NCBI GenBank assembly: GCA_040754335.1
Contig: JBFMCV010000007.1
Location: 1 to 64,000, forward strand
Direction: 5' to 3'
Length of the DNA stretch: 64,000 bases
Origin: Thermodesulfobacteriota bacterium
GTDB lineage: Bacteria > Desulfobacterota_D > UBA1144 > Nemesobacterales > UBA2774
This document shows, piece after piece, positions 17,073 to 25,999 of the stretch. Made by a program: the position numbers and the translations under genes. Under the pieces are notes generated by a model. That model saw nothing but the letters and a program-made list of their open reading frames with translations, had not been told where the DNA came from and searched no databases. The stretch's first letter is position 1, and each line of letters begins with the position of its first letter.

Positions 17073-18149
17073 TCACTGCCCTTCTTTGAAGCCGCGGCGC
17101 CTGATGAAAGCGGGAATCTCGAACTCGTCTTCCCCGATGTCGGTAGGGAGCTTGGTCACGAGCTTTTTGATGTTCTGGCTGCTCCTCACGCTCTGTATGC
17201 CGGTCGCGATAACGGTAAGCTGGACGGATTCCTTGAATTCGGGGTTGAATACGAGGCCGAATATGAGGTTTACGTCCTCGTGGGCGCGGTCCTTTATGTA
17301 GTTGCAGGCTTCGTTGAGTTCTTCGATTCCGAAGTCGGGAGAGGCGGTTACGTTGAGGAGTATGCCCGTTGCGCCGTCTATTGATATGTCCTCGAGGAGG
17401 GGGCTCGTGATCGCAGCTTCGGCGGCCTCGATTGCCCTGTTGCTGCCCTCGGCGAAACCCGTGCCCATGAGAGCCTTCCCGCCGTTCTCGCCCATTATGC
17501 TCTTGACGTCTGCGAAGTCGACGTTGATGTAGCCCGTCCCGGTGATGATGTCCGATATTCCGCGGACGGCCTGGTGGAGCACCTCGTCCGCTCTCTTGAA
17601 GGCGTCGAGTATCGTAATCTTGTGCACTTCTGTGAGGCGGTCGTTCGGGATGACGATGAGGGTGTCGACTTCCTTCTCGAGGCTCTCTATCCCTTCGAGC
17701 GCCTGCTTGTTCCTCTTGGGCCCTTCGAAGCCGAACGGCCTAGTCACGACTCCGACCGTGAGGGCGCCTACTTCTTTGGATACCTGCGCGATGATGGGCG
17801 ACGCTCCGGTGCCGGTGCCTCCTCCCATGCCCGCAGTTATGAATACCATGTCCGCACCGTCTATCGCCTCGGCGATCTTTACCTGGTCTTCGATCGCGGC
17901 TTCCCTCCCGAGGACAGGGTTGCCGCCCGAGCCCAGGCCTTTCGTGGTCCTGCTGCCGATCTGTATCTTCGTGGATGCGAGGGATTTTCTCAGGTCCTGC
18001 GCGTCTGTGTTAGCCACGATGAAATCGACGCCGTGGAGACCCTTCTCTATCATTGCGTTTATCGCGTTTCCGCCGGCGCCGCCGGCGCCTATGACTTTTA
18101 TTCTAGCCTTTTGTTCTATACTTGTGTCTTCGAGCTCAAAATTTGCCAT
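17073..18149 (-). CDS. ftsZ: Cell division protein FtsZ, short linker
   Basis: Tubulin-like GTPase that forms the division ring. GAGGAGGNAINAM lies at the nucleotide site (21-33), the tubulin signature GGGTGTGAS at 109-117, and the T7-loop region NVDFADVKSIM follows. The last 18 residues, DEFEIPAFIRRRGFKEGQ, contain the conserved tail peptide that binds FtsA. Only about 20 residues separate it from the GTPase core, shorter than the linker of many FtsZ proteins (358 residues in total). GGAGGAGGG precedes the ATG. It is the last gene of the dcw cluster, 39 bases after ftsA. Confidence 0.98.
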   Translation of the reverse strand: MANFELEDTSIEQKARIKVIGAGGAGGNAINAMIEKGLHGVDFIVANTDAQDLRKSLASTKIQIGSRTTKGLGSGGNPVLGREAAIEDQVKIAEAIDGADMVFITAGMGGGTGTGASPIIAQVSKEVGALTVGVVTRPFGFEGPKRNKQALEGIESLEKEVDTLIVIPNDRLTEVHKITILDAFKRADEVLHQAVRGISDIITGTGYINVDFADVKSIMGENGGKALMGTGFAEGSNRAIEAAEAAITSPLLEDISIDGATGILLNVTASPDFGIEELNEACNYIKDRAHEDVNLIFGLVFNPEFKESVQLTVIATGIQSVRSSQNIKKLVTKLPTDIGEDEFEIPAFIRRRGFKEGQ

Positions 18150-18188
18150 ATTTAACGCCCTCCTCCAGTATAGTTAAGTCATTTTAAC

Positions 18189-19421
18189 CTAAAAAAACTC
18201 CTGAAACCAGTTTTTCATACTGTCAAAAATTTTTTTGAAAACATTTTCATCGCGTATCCGTAATTTTTTGTCGCCCTTGTATCCGCAGCCGTAAAGCACG
18301 AGCCCGACTCCCGTCGAGTATACGGGGTTGGCAATAATGTCGGTGAGCCCTCCGACGTCTGTCGGTATTCCCATTCTTACGGGCATTTCCAGAACGCTTT
18401 CCGCGAGCTCGACTGTCCCGTTCATTATCACTGTCCCGCCCGTTATCACCGCGCCCGCAGGCACCAGGTCCTCGAAGCCGGACTTTTTTATCTCTCTTTT
18501 CGCGAGGGCGAAAATTTCTTCCATGCGCGGCTCGATTATCATCGCGAGGTCCCTTCTCGATATCTTCCTGAAATGCTTTCCGCCGACGCTCGGGACTTCT
18601 ATCGTCTCATCGGGAGAGACGAGCTCGGCGAGCGCTGTGCCGTATTTCTCTTTTATCCTCCTCGCTTCGGCGAGCGGGGTGGAGAGTCCGAGCGCAATGT
18701 CCCTGTCTATGTTATCGCCGCCGAGAGTGACGTTCTCGGTGTAGCGGATGCTGCCGCCGACGAATATGGCAATGTCGGTCGTCCCGCCGCCGCAGTCAAT
18801 CAGCACGACGCCTATTTCCTTCTCGTCCTCCGTAAGCACGGCTTCGCTCGAAGCGAGCTGCTCGAGCACGATGTCGGCCACGTCCATGCCCGCGCCGTGT
18901 ATGCATTTGACGAGGTTCTGGGCCGCGGTCACCTGCCCTGTGACAATATGCACCTTGGTCTCGAGCTTTATCCCGTATATGCCGACGGGGTCTTTTATCC
19001 CGCTCTGGCCGTCTATAGTGTATTCCTGTGGAATTACATGAATTATTTCCCTGTCTGCCGGTATAAGCACGGCGTTTGCGGACTCTATGACCCTCTCTAC
19101 GTCCCGCTTGGCGACCTCGCGGTCCCTGATAGTTATCATCCCGTGACCGCTCATGCCTTTAATGTGGCCTCCCGCAATCCCCACGAAGACCGTCCGTATT
19201 TCGCATCCGGCCATGTGCTCGGCTTCTTCGACCGCGTGCTTGACCGACTGGATCGTATTGTCGATATTTACGACGACCCCTCTCTTGAGCCCGTAAGAAG
19301 GATATGTACCTACGCCTATTATTTCTACTTCCCCTGTCCTTGAATTTAACTCACCCACAATTGCGCATATTTTTGTCGTCCCGATATCGAGCCCTATAAT
19401 CAAATTCTGCTCTTTACCCAT
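18189..19421 (-). CDS. ftsA: Cell division protein FtsA
   Basis: Actin-like ATPase that ties FtsZ to the membrane and recruits later division proteins. The phosphate-1 motif IGLDIGTTKICAIVGE is at the N-terminus, the 1C domain follows around IGVGTYPSYGLKRG, and DCGGGTTDIAIF and TGGTVIMNG form the other nucleotide motifs. The C-terminus, KKIFDSMKNWFQEFF, is an amphipathic membrane-targeting helix. 410 residues. It overlaps ftsQ by eight bases. Confidence 0.97.
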   Translation of the reverse strand: MGKEQNLIIGLDIGTTKICAIVGELNSRTGEVEIIGVGTYPSYGLKRGVVVNIDNTIQSVKHAVEEAEHMAGCEIRTVFVGIAGGHIKGMSGHGMITIRDREVAKRDVERVIESANAVLIPADREIIHVIPQEYTIDGQSGIKDPVGIYGIKLETKVHIVTGQVTAAQNLVKCIHGAGMDVADIVLEQLASSEAVLTEDEKEIGVVLIDCGGGTTDIAIFVGGSIRYTENVTLGGDNIDRDIALGLSTPLAEARRIKEKYGTALAELVSPDETIEVPSVGGKHFRKISRRDLAMIIEPRMEEIFALAKREIKKSGFEDLVPAGAVITGGTVIMNGTVELAESVLEMPVRMGIPTDVGGLTDIIANPVYSTGVGLVLYGCGYKGDKKLRIRDENVFKKIFDSMKNWFQEFF

Positions 19422-20169
19422 CCTGTGCTCCCGGTTTCGCTGCAGGGTGTTTGAAATCCACCACCCCCATGCTGCCCGAGGAGACGTTGATATAAGATTC
19501 CTCGAGGCCGAGGGATTTCGAATAATTAATAATCCGCTCCACCTTGTCCCACTTTACGATTATGTCGTCTCTGTCGAATTCAATGCGTCGGTTGTCGTTC
19601 GTGAATACGGTGATCCCGTATATCGGATTCAGCTGGACCTCTGAAATATCGTCCCATTTCAGCACGGCGCTGTTTTTAGATAACTCCAAGATCTCGAGGG
19701 CCTCTTCCAAAAGCTTCGGGTCTCTTATACCATCGCCTATCAGAACCGGAAAATCAAGCCCCAGGTCAAAATTTCCGGTGCCGAGCATCCTGCCCCTCCT
19801 GCTCATATATACGGGCTTACCGCCCTCCGAAAGCACGATGCAGTAGACGTCCTCTTCCTCTACTTCTATCGTTACTTTTTTGGGGAACTCTTTATGCACG
19901 GAAACTTTTTTAATCCAGGGATTCTTGAGTATCTCTTCCTCTACCTGCTTCTCGAAAAAGAAGATGCTGCTCTCCCCTTCCCTCAGGCCCGACCTCTTGA
20001 GTATCTCCCTGCCGACGATTCTCTCGTTGCCTCTTATATCCACCTCTTCCACGGTGAACATCCCGAGGTGGAGCGTGATGTAGGAAGACACAGCGAGCGC
20101 TGCGACTACGACGAGAGCCGAGAAAACGATTATAACCTTGCGGTACGGGAATCCTTTGTTATCTTCCAA
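19414..20169 (-). CDS. ftsQ: Cell division protein FtsQ
   Basis: Bitopic membrane protein that joins the divisome with FtsL (and FtsB). A short cytoplasmic tail is followed by one membrane helix (about 13-33), then a POTRA domain beginning FTVEEVDIRGNERIVGREIL, and the FtsQ beta domain. 251 residues. It overlaps murB by 11 bases and ftsA by eight, so the block is tightly coupled. No separate ddl gene lies between murB and ftsQ, as it does in some dcw clusters. Confidence 0.9.
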   Translation of the reverse strand: MEDNKGFPYRKVIIVFSALVVVAALAVSSYITLHLGMFTVEEVDIRGNERIVGREILKRSGLREGESSIFFFEKQVEEEILKNPWIKKVSVHKEFPKKVTIEVEEEDVYCIVLSEGGKPVYMSRRGRMLGTGNFDLGLDFPVLIGDGIRDPKLLEEALEILELSKNSAVLKWDDISEVQLNPIYGITVFTNDNRRIEFDRDDIIVKWDKVERIINYSKSLGLEESYINVSSGSMGVVDFKHPAAKPGAQDG

Positions 20170-21064
20170 CTTTGTTTTTCCCTATTATCCTGACCTCTGT
20201 CTCGAGCACGACTCCCCTCTTCTCGAGCGCTTCCCTCTTCGCCTTCTCGATGAGCTCGAGCACGTCGCCCGCGCTCGCGCACCCGGCGTTGACGATGAAA
20301 TTCGCGTGCATCTCGGAGAACTTCGCGCCGCCGACGGAGAGCCCCTTGAAGCCGAGCTCGTCGAGGAGCTTGCCCGCGGGTATCTCGGGCGGGTTCTTGA
20401 ATATTGAGCCCGTGTTGGACATCTTGATGGGCTGGGTCCTCTGCCTCTTGTCCATGTATTCCTTGACGTTCCGCTCGATCTCCCGCGGGTCGCCCGGTTT
20501 GAGCCCGAACTTCGCCCTCGTGATCACACTTCCCTCGGGGAGATGGCTCTTCCGGTACTCGAATTTCAGGTCTTTTCTCTCGATCTGAATTTCCCCGCCG
20601 CCGAACCATACCCATACGGTCTCAAGCACGTCTTTTATCTCGCCGCCGTTTGCGCCCGCATTCATGAAGATACCGCCCCCGACAGTCCCCGGTATGCCGG
20701 CCGCGAACTCGAAGCCGCGTAACCCGGCCCTGATAGTCCTGTTGAGTATCGTGCCGAGGACGGCGCCTGTCTCGGCATATACCTTGTTGTCCTCCGTAAT
20801 CTCTATATTTTTCAGTTTTCTCGTGGAGACGACTACACCGTCTATACCGGCGTCGTAGACGACAGTGTTCGAGCCCGCCCCGAGGACCACCCACGGCACC
20901 TCCGACCGGGAGAGAAGGCCGAGAAGCTCCATGAATTCCCCGAGGTTATTCGGTGTGACCAGGACGTCCGCAAGACCGCCCACACGCAGGGATGTGTACT
21001 TGCTCATGGGATAGTTCCGGTCGATCTCGCAGCCTATGAGCCCGATCTCTTCCACCAGGTTCAT
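20159..21064 (-). CDS. murB: UDP-N-acetylenolpyruvoylglucosamine reductase
   Basis: FAD enzyme that reduces the enolpyruvyl group to make UDP-N-acetylmuramic acid. The FAD-binding segment LGAGSNTVV, then GIPGTVGGGIFMNAG, and NTGSIFKNP with the catalytic serine region are all present. 301 residues suit the shorter, type II form. The ATG shares ATGA with the murC stop. Placed between murC and ftsQ in the dcw cluster. Confidence 0.96.
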   Translation of the reverse strand: MNLVEEIGLIGCEIDRNYPMSKYTSLRVGGLADVLVTPNNLGEFMELLGLLSRSEVPWVVLGAGSNTVVYDAGIDGVVVSTRKLKNIEITEDNKVYAETGAVLGTILNRTIRAGLRGFEFAAGIPGTVGGGIFMNAGANGGEIKDVLETVWVWFGGGEIQIERKDLKFEYRKSHLPEGSVITRAKFGLKPGDPREIERNVKEYMDKRQRTQPIKMSNTGSIFKNPPEIPAGKLLDELGFKGLSVGGAKFSEMHANFIVNAGCASAGDVLELIEKAKREALEKRGVVLETEVRIIGKNKVGR

Positions 21065-22428
21065 GCGATCTCCTCTGCAATCTTTTCACCTACAGCCCAT
21101 ACGTTGCCCGCCCCGAGGGTAATAATGACGTCCCCGGGCCTGACCGCGCCTAACACGGAGGATACGAGATTGTCGCTCCCGTTAGAGTAGAAGACGTTCG
21201 CGTGTCCCATGTCCTTAACGGACTGGTAGAGCGATCTGGACGAAACCCCTTCTATGGGGTCTTCACCCGCGGGGTATATATCCATGAGGAAGAGCACGTC
21301 TATGTCGAGGAGCACCTTCGCGAAGTCGTCGAAGAGGAGCTTCGTCCTCGTATAACGGTGGGGCTGGAATATAGCGACTATCCTGCCTAACCCGGAATCC
21401 CTGACCGCTTTTATGGTCGCCCTTATCTCGTTAGGATGGTGGGCGTAATCGTCGAGAACGAGCACGTCCCGGCCCCTGCCCTTTATCTGGAGCCTCCTGT
21501 CGATGCCCCTGAACTCGGCCAGGCCGTCCCTTATGTCTCCGAAGCTCATGCCGAGCTCCATCCCTACAGCGACCGCGGCAAGGGCATTCTGGGCGTTATG
21601 CCCGCCGGGGACGTTGAGGCTGATTTTACCGAGCAGGGAGCCGTTAAGCACTGCTTCGAATACGGTGTTGAACCCCGATATACTCACGCCCTCGGCTCTT
21701 AATTCCGCATCCGCGTGAAAACCGTACGTGACCGATCTTTTTTCGAATTTTTCAGCAATCCCCCTCACCCTGGGGCAGTCGGCGCAGAAGACCGAAAGGC
21801 CGTAGAACGGAATCTTGTTCGCGAAGCTGGTGAATGCATCAACGAGCTCCGGCAGACCCTTGTAATGGTCTAGGTGCTCTTCGTCTATGTTGGTCAGGAC
21901 GGAGATTACGGGAGAGAGGAGGAGAAAGGAGCCGTCGGACTCGTCGGCCTCGACCACCATGAAGCTGCCCTTCCCGAGCCTGGCGTTCGTCCCGAGCGTC
22001 TTGACCTTGCCCCCTACGACGATAGTCGGATCGAACCCGCCGTGCGAAAGCACTGTCGCGACCATCGAGGTAGTAGTCGTCTTGCCGTGGCTCCCGGCGA
22101 CCGCGATGCCGTATCTGAGGCGCATGAGCTCTGCAAGCATCTGGGCGCGCGGGATGACGGGTATGCCGTTCTTACGCGCCTCCATGACTTCAGGGTTCGT
22201 TTCGTGCACCGCGGACGATATAACTATCACACCGGAGCCGTGGACGTTTTCACCCTCGTGCCCGATGGAAATAACCGCGCCGAGGTCCCTTAATCTCCTC
22301 ACCGTATCCGATTCTTTCAAGTCGGAGCCCGAAACCGCGTAACCCATATTCAGCAGGACCTCCGCTATGCCGCTCATCCCTATCCCGCCGATTCCCACGA
22401 AATGTATCCTCTTTATTTTTCCGTACAC
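21061..22428 (-). CDS. murC: UDP-N-acetylmuramate--L-alanine ligase
   Basis: Adds L-alanine to UDP-MurNAc, the first peptide step of the wall precursor. It has the Rossmann-type start FVGIGGIGMSGIAEVL, the ATP loop GSHGKTTTTSMVATVL, the central NIDEEHLDHY and the C-terminal DDYAHHPNEI, all Mur-ligase hallmarks. 455 residues. It overlaps murG by one base and murB by four. Confidence 0.97.
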   Translation of the reverse strand: MYGKIKRIHFVGIGGIGMSGIAEVLLNMGYAVSGSDLKESDTVRRLRDLGAVISIGHEGENVHGSGVIVISSAVHETNPEVMEARKNGIPVIPRAQMLAELMRLRYGIAVAGSHGKTTTTSMVATVLSHGGFDPTIVVGGKVKTLGTNARLGKGSFMVVEADESDGSFLLLSPVISVLTNIDEEHLDHYKGLPELVDAFTSFANKIPFYGLSVFCADCPRVRGIAEKFEKRSVTYGFHADAELRAEGVSISGFNTVFEAVLNGSLLGKISLNVPGGHNAQNALAAVAVGMELGMSFGDIRDGLAEFRGIDRRLQIKGRGRDVLVLDDYAHHPNEIRATIKAVRDSGLGRIVAIFQPHRYTRTKLLFDDFAKVLLDIDVLFLMDIYPAGEDPIEGVSSRSLYQSVKDMGHANVFYSNGSDNLVSSVLGAVRPGDVIITLGAGNVWAVGEKIAEEIA

Positions 22429-23498
22429 TAATTCTCTCCGGCAAGCCTCGAAATTTCATTCACGATTACAGCCGCTGCATCCGGGCGGCCCAGCTTTAGG
22501 GCGTGTGAGGCCATCTCATTTAGTTTGTCTCTACGGAGGAGGTTGGTCAATGCCGCGGAAAGATTTTCAGGCAGGGCGTCCCTGTCCTCGACTATCACCG
22601 CAGCTCCCGCACGCTCCAAAACCCTTGCGTTCTCGAGCTGATGGTTGTTCGTCGCGTACGGATAAGGGATAAGGAGCGAGGGCTTCCCGAGCGCAGTGAT
22701 CTCGGCGACGGTGCCAGCCCCTGACCTTCCGATCACGAAATCGGCCTCCCCGTATGCGCCCGCCATATCGTCTATGAAAGGGAGAACGCGGGCCTCTATG
22801 CGATGTGAAGCGTATGCATTCTTAACAGCCTCGAAATCCTTCTGCCCCGTCTGGTGTATTACCATTATGTCGGGCCTCCCGAGCCTGGCGATCGACTCGG
22901 GTACCGATTCGTTGAGCTTATGAGCGCCCTGGCTCCCGCCGAATACCAGAACGGTGACCTTTTCCGCATCCTTTTTAATCTTCCCGCCGCGCAATATGTC
23001 CTGCCTCACGGGGTTCCCGGTTATGACGACCTTTCCGCCGGGGAAAAACTTAACGCTATCGTCGAAAGCCGCGAATACCTTCTTCACGAATTTCCCGAGC
23101 ATGCGGTTTGCGAGGCCGGGATAGCCGTTCTGCTCGCAGATCGCCGTGGGAACGCCCCTGAGAGAGGCAGCGAGCACCATGGGACCCGAGACATAGCCGC
23201 CGACGCCGAGAACGACGTCGGGGCGGAATTTCTTTATTATCGACACGGAATCGGAGACTCCCTTTAAAGCTGAAAACAGGGCGGCCGCGCTTTTTCTTAT
23301 CCCTTTGCCCTTGATCCCGCGGGCGCTTATGTGCTCGACTCCGTATCCTCTTTTCGACAGCAACTCGTTTTCCAACCCTCTTTTCGTACCTACGAAAAGG
23401 ACTTCGTTCGTCCCGCTCCTCTTCAATATCTCCTCGGCGACCGCTATCGCCGGGAATATGTGCCCCCCGGTGCCCCCTCCGGCTATGATGACCTTCAT
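22428..23498 (-). CDS. murG: Undecaprenyldiphospho-muramoylpentapeptide GlcNAc transferase
   Basis: Adds GlcNAc to lipid I to make lipid II at the inner face of the membrane. It opens with MKVIIAGGGTGGHIFPAIA, the family glycine-rich loop; the frame stays open 56 codons upstream, but that part overlaps ftsW and looks unlike MurG. Other signatures: GGYVSGPMVLAA, FGGSQGAHKLNE and FVIGRSGAGTVAE. 356 residues from ATG at 23498, overlapping the ftsW stop by four bases. Confidence 0.96.
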   Translation of the reverse strand: MKVIIAGGGTGGHIFPAIAVAEEILKRSGTNEVLFVGTKRGLENELLSKRGYGVEHISARGIKGKGIRKSAAALFSALKGVSDSVSIIKKFRPDVVLGVGGYVSGPMVLAASLRGVPTAICEQNGYPGLANRMLGKFVKKVFAAFDDSVKFFPGGKVVITGNPVRQDILRGGKIKKDAEKVTVLVFGGSQGAHKLNESVPESIARLGRPDIMVIHQTGQKDFEAVKNAYASHRIEARVLPFIDDMAGAYGEADFVIGRSGAGTVAEITALGKPSLLIPYPYATNNHQLENARVLERAGAAVIVEDRDALPENLSAALTNLLRRDKLNEMASHALKLGRPDAAAVIVNEISRLAGEN

Positions 23499-24610
23499 TT
23501 CAATCCCGATCTCGAGACGTTGAGTATAACGCCCACGGCCGAGAGGGTCGCAATGAGAGAGGTGCCGCCGTAGCTGATAAATGGGAGCGTGAGCCCTTTT
23601 GTCGGGAACAGGCCCACCGCTACGGCCATGTTTATCCCGGCCTGGAGGGCTATAAGTATGACGCACCCGAAGACGAGGTAGCAGCCGAACAGATCGGGAG
23701 CCCTGAGCGAGACCTTGAGGCTCCTGACCAGCAGCACCCCGAAGCCTATGAGTACGAGCACTATGCCTATGAATCCGAGCTCCTCGCCGATTATGGAGAA
23801 TATGAAGTCCGTATGCGCCTGCGGCAGGAAGAAGAGCTTCTGGGAGCTGTCGCCGAGCCCGGTGCCGGAGACGCCTCCGAGCGCGAAGGCTATGAACGAC
23901 TGTATCGCCTGATAGCCCGAGCCGAGCGGGTCCTGCCAGGGATCGAGGAAAGACATAACGCGGTTCATCCTGTAGCCCTTAGTCACGACGGCGAGACATA
24001 GGAATATGACCGAAACGACGCCCACGGGAACCAGGTATTTCATCTTGACTTCGCCTATAAAGAGCATGAAGAAGAGCGTGACAAGCATGATCGTCGCTGT
24101 GCCGAAATCGGGCTCGAGCAGGACGAGTATTACGTAAACGCCCGCGATAAGTATGTGTGAAGCGAAGCCGACGATGAAGTTGTCGAGCTTGTCCCTTTTT
24201 TTGGTGAGAGAATGAGCAAGGTAGAGGACGAGTATATATTTTGCGAACTCGGAGGGCTGGAACGAGAGGAGACCGAGGTCGATCCACCTCCTGGCGCCTC
24301 CCACCTCCTTGCCTATGCCGGGGACGAGCACGGCTATCAACAGGGCGAGGCCGATCAGATAAGCCGGATATACGAACTTCCTCAGGAGACGGTAATCGAC
24401 CCGCATGAGCACTATCATGGACGCGAGACCGATCGCCAGGTATATGCCGTGGCGTATGAGGAAGTAGTTCGCGTTCCCGTACATCTCGAGGGAATACACC
24501 GAGCTCGTGCTGTAGACCATGAGCACCCCTACAGCCGTGAGGAATACCGCCGAGACGATGACGCCTATATCGTACGCCTTCGCTTTAGATGAGCTGAATA
24601 TGTCTAACAA
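23495..24610 (-). CDS. ftsW: SEDS-family peptidoglycan polymerase FtsW
   Basis: Multi-span membrane glycosyltransferase that polymerises lipid II at the septum with the FtsI partner. About ten membrane segments are visible. Conserved parts are RWIDLGLLSFQPSEFAK, QAHTDFIFSIIGEELGF and LPFISYGGTSLI near the end. The proposed start is TTG at 24610 (AAGGAG 11 bases upstream), giving 371 residues; the frame stays open further upstream inside murD, but that reading is not FtsW-like. The start lies 26 bases inside the end of murD. Confidence 0.93.
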   Translation of the reverse strand: MLDIFSSSKAKAYDIGVIVSAVFLTAVGVLMVYSTSSVYSLEMYGNANYFLIRHGIYLAIGLASMIVLMRVDYRLLRKFVYPAYLIGLALLIAVLVPGIGKEVGGARRWIDLGLLSFQPSEFAKYILVLYLAHSLTKKRDKLDNFIVGFASHILIAGVYVILVLLEPDFGTATIMLVTLFFMLFIGEVKMKYLVPVGVVSVIFLCLAVVTKGYRMNRVMSFLDPWQDPLGSGYQAIQSFIAFALGGVSGTGLGDSSQKLFFLPQAHTDFIFSIIGEELGFIGIVLVLIGFGVLLVRSLKVSLRAPDLFGCYLVFGCVILIALQAGINMAVAVGLFPTKGLTLPFISYGGTSLIATLSAVGVILNVSRSGLK

Positions 24611-25928
24611 GGTCTTTGTATCTCCTTCCTCGTTCTTCGTAAGACTGAAACATATCGAAACTCGAGCACGCGGGCGAGAATAGAACGCTGTCCCCGGGAG
24701 CGAGGTTCTCGAGTGTCTTCTCCATTGCTTCCTCGAGGGAGGCGGCAAGCGAAGAATCCACTTTCCCGCCCAGATCCCTCTGCATCCTGAACCTTGATTC
24801 ACCCATGAGCACCATGAATTTGACTTTTTTTTCTATCTCTTCCCTGAGCGGCTCGAAGCTCACTCCCTTGTCCTTCCCCCCAGCGATGAGGATCATCGGG
24901 GGAGGCAGGCTCTCGAGCGCGCGCAGCGTGGCTGCGGGGCTCGTGGACTTGGAATCGTTATAGAACCGGGCGCCCCGTATCTCCCCTATGAACTCGATCC
25001 TGTGGGGGAGCGGATCGAACTCCATAACGGCCTCACGTATGAGCCCGGGGTCGCACCCCATTATAGTCGCAGCAGCGATCGCGGCCATGATATTTTCGAC
25101 GTTGTGATAGCCTATGAGCTTCACTCCCGTGAGGTCGTAGTAATCGTTCCCGTATCTTATACCCCGGCCGTCGTAAGAGACCCCGTCTTCAGCCCGGCCG
25201 GGACCGAAGGGAATCTTCCTCGGCCTGGCGTCACATATATACTTACCTATCACCTCGTCGTCGGACTTGTATATGCACCAGTCCTTCTCGGTCTGGTTCG
25301 AGAATATCTTCATCTTGGACTCCGCGTACTCGTCGAAGCTCGCATGATGGTCGAGGTGGTTGGGGGAGACGTTGAGGATGACCGAGACGCCGGGACGGAA
25401 GGAATCAATCCCCTGTAATTGAAAGCTGCTCAGCTCGAGCACGAGTACGTCGTATCGGCCGCAGTCGTCCGCTATCTGTATGAGCGGTGTGCCGATATTG
25501 GCCCCGAGGAATACTTTCAGTCCGTTCTTTTCGAGAATGCGCGCTATGAGCGTGGATGTGGTCGTTTTTCCGTTCGATCCCGTAACGGCGATCACGGGCT
25601 TGGCCTTGTCTATGAACCTCGAAGCGAGCTCGACCTCGCTTATGACTTCGATGCCCCTCCCGAGAGCTTCCCGTACAGGCGGTATGCCGAAAGGGACGCC
25701 CGGGCTCAGAACTATCGTATCGGCCGCGAGGAATGTCCCGCTCGTGTGCCCGCCCGCCTCTAACCGTACCCCCCAGGACTCGAGCAGCTTCGCCTGCTCC
25801 GATATCTTCTCTATGGGAGAGCTGTCGCTTACGGACACGTCCGCGCCTCTTTTTAGCAAGAATTTAACCGTCTCGATGCCTGTCTTGCCGACTCCCGCAA
25901 CGAGCACTTTCCTGTCACCTAGCTCCAT
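24585..25928 (-). CDS. murD: UDP-N-acetylmuramoylalanine--D-glutamate ligase
   Basis: Adds D-glutamate to UDP-MurNAc-L-Ala. The N-terminal Rossmann part begins KVLVAGVGKTGIETVKFL; the ATP loop is GSNGKTTTSTLI; NVSPNHLDHH and NDSKSTSPAATL are the later Mur-ligase motifs. 447 residues. 71 bases separate it from mraY upstream, the longest gap between mraZ and ftsQ, and no second promoter was recognised there. Confidence 0.97.
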   Translation of the reverse strand: MELGDRKVLVAGVGKTGIETVKFLLKRGADVSVSDSSPIEKISEQAKLLESWGVRLEAGGHTSGTFLAADTIVLSPGVPFGIPPVREALGRGIEVISEVELASRFIDKAKPVIAVTGSNGKTTTSTLIARILEKNGLKVFLGANIGTPLIQIADDCGRYDVLVLELSSFQLQGIDSFRPGVSVILNVSPNHLDHHASFDEYAESKMKIFSNQTEKDWCIYKSDDEVIGKYICDARPRKIPFGPGRAEDGVSYDGRGIRYGNDYYDLTGVKLIGYHNVENIMAAIAAATIMGCDPGLIREAVMEFDPLPHRIEFIGEIRGARFYNDSKSTSPAATLRALESLPPPMILIAGGKDKGVSFEPLREEIEKKVKFMVLMGESRFRMQRDLGGKVDSSLAASLEEAMEKTLENLAPGDSVLFSPACSSFDMFQSYEERGRRYKDLVRHIQLI

Positions 25929-25999
25929 CGGATTTCATTGCCACCTCTGATTTTATTGCAACCGCCTTTAACGCCAACCGAGTAAATGATCCACTGTAA

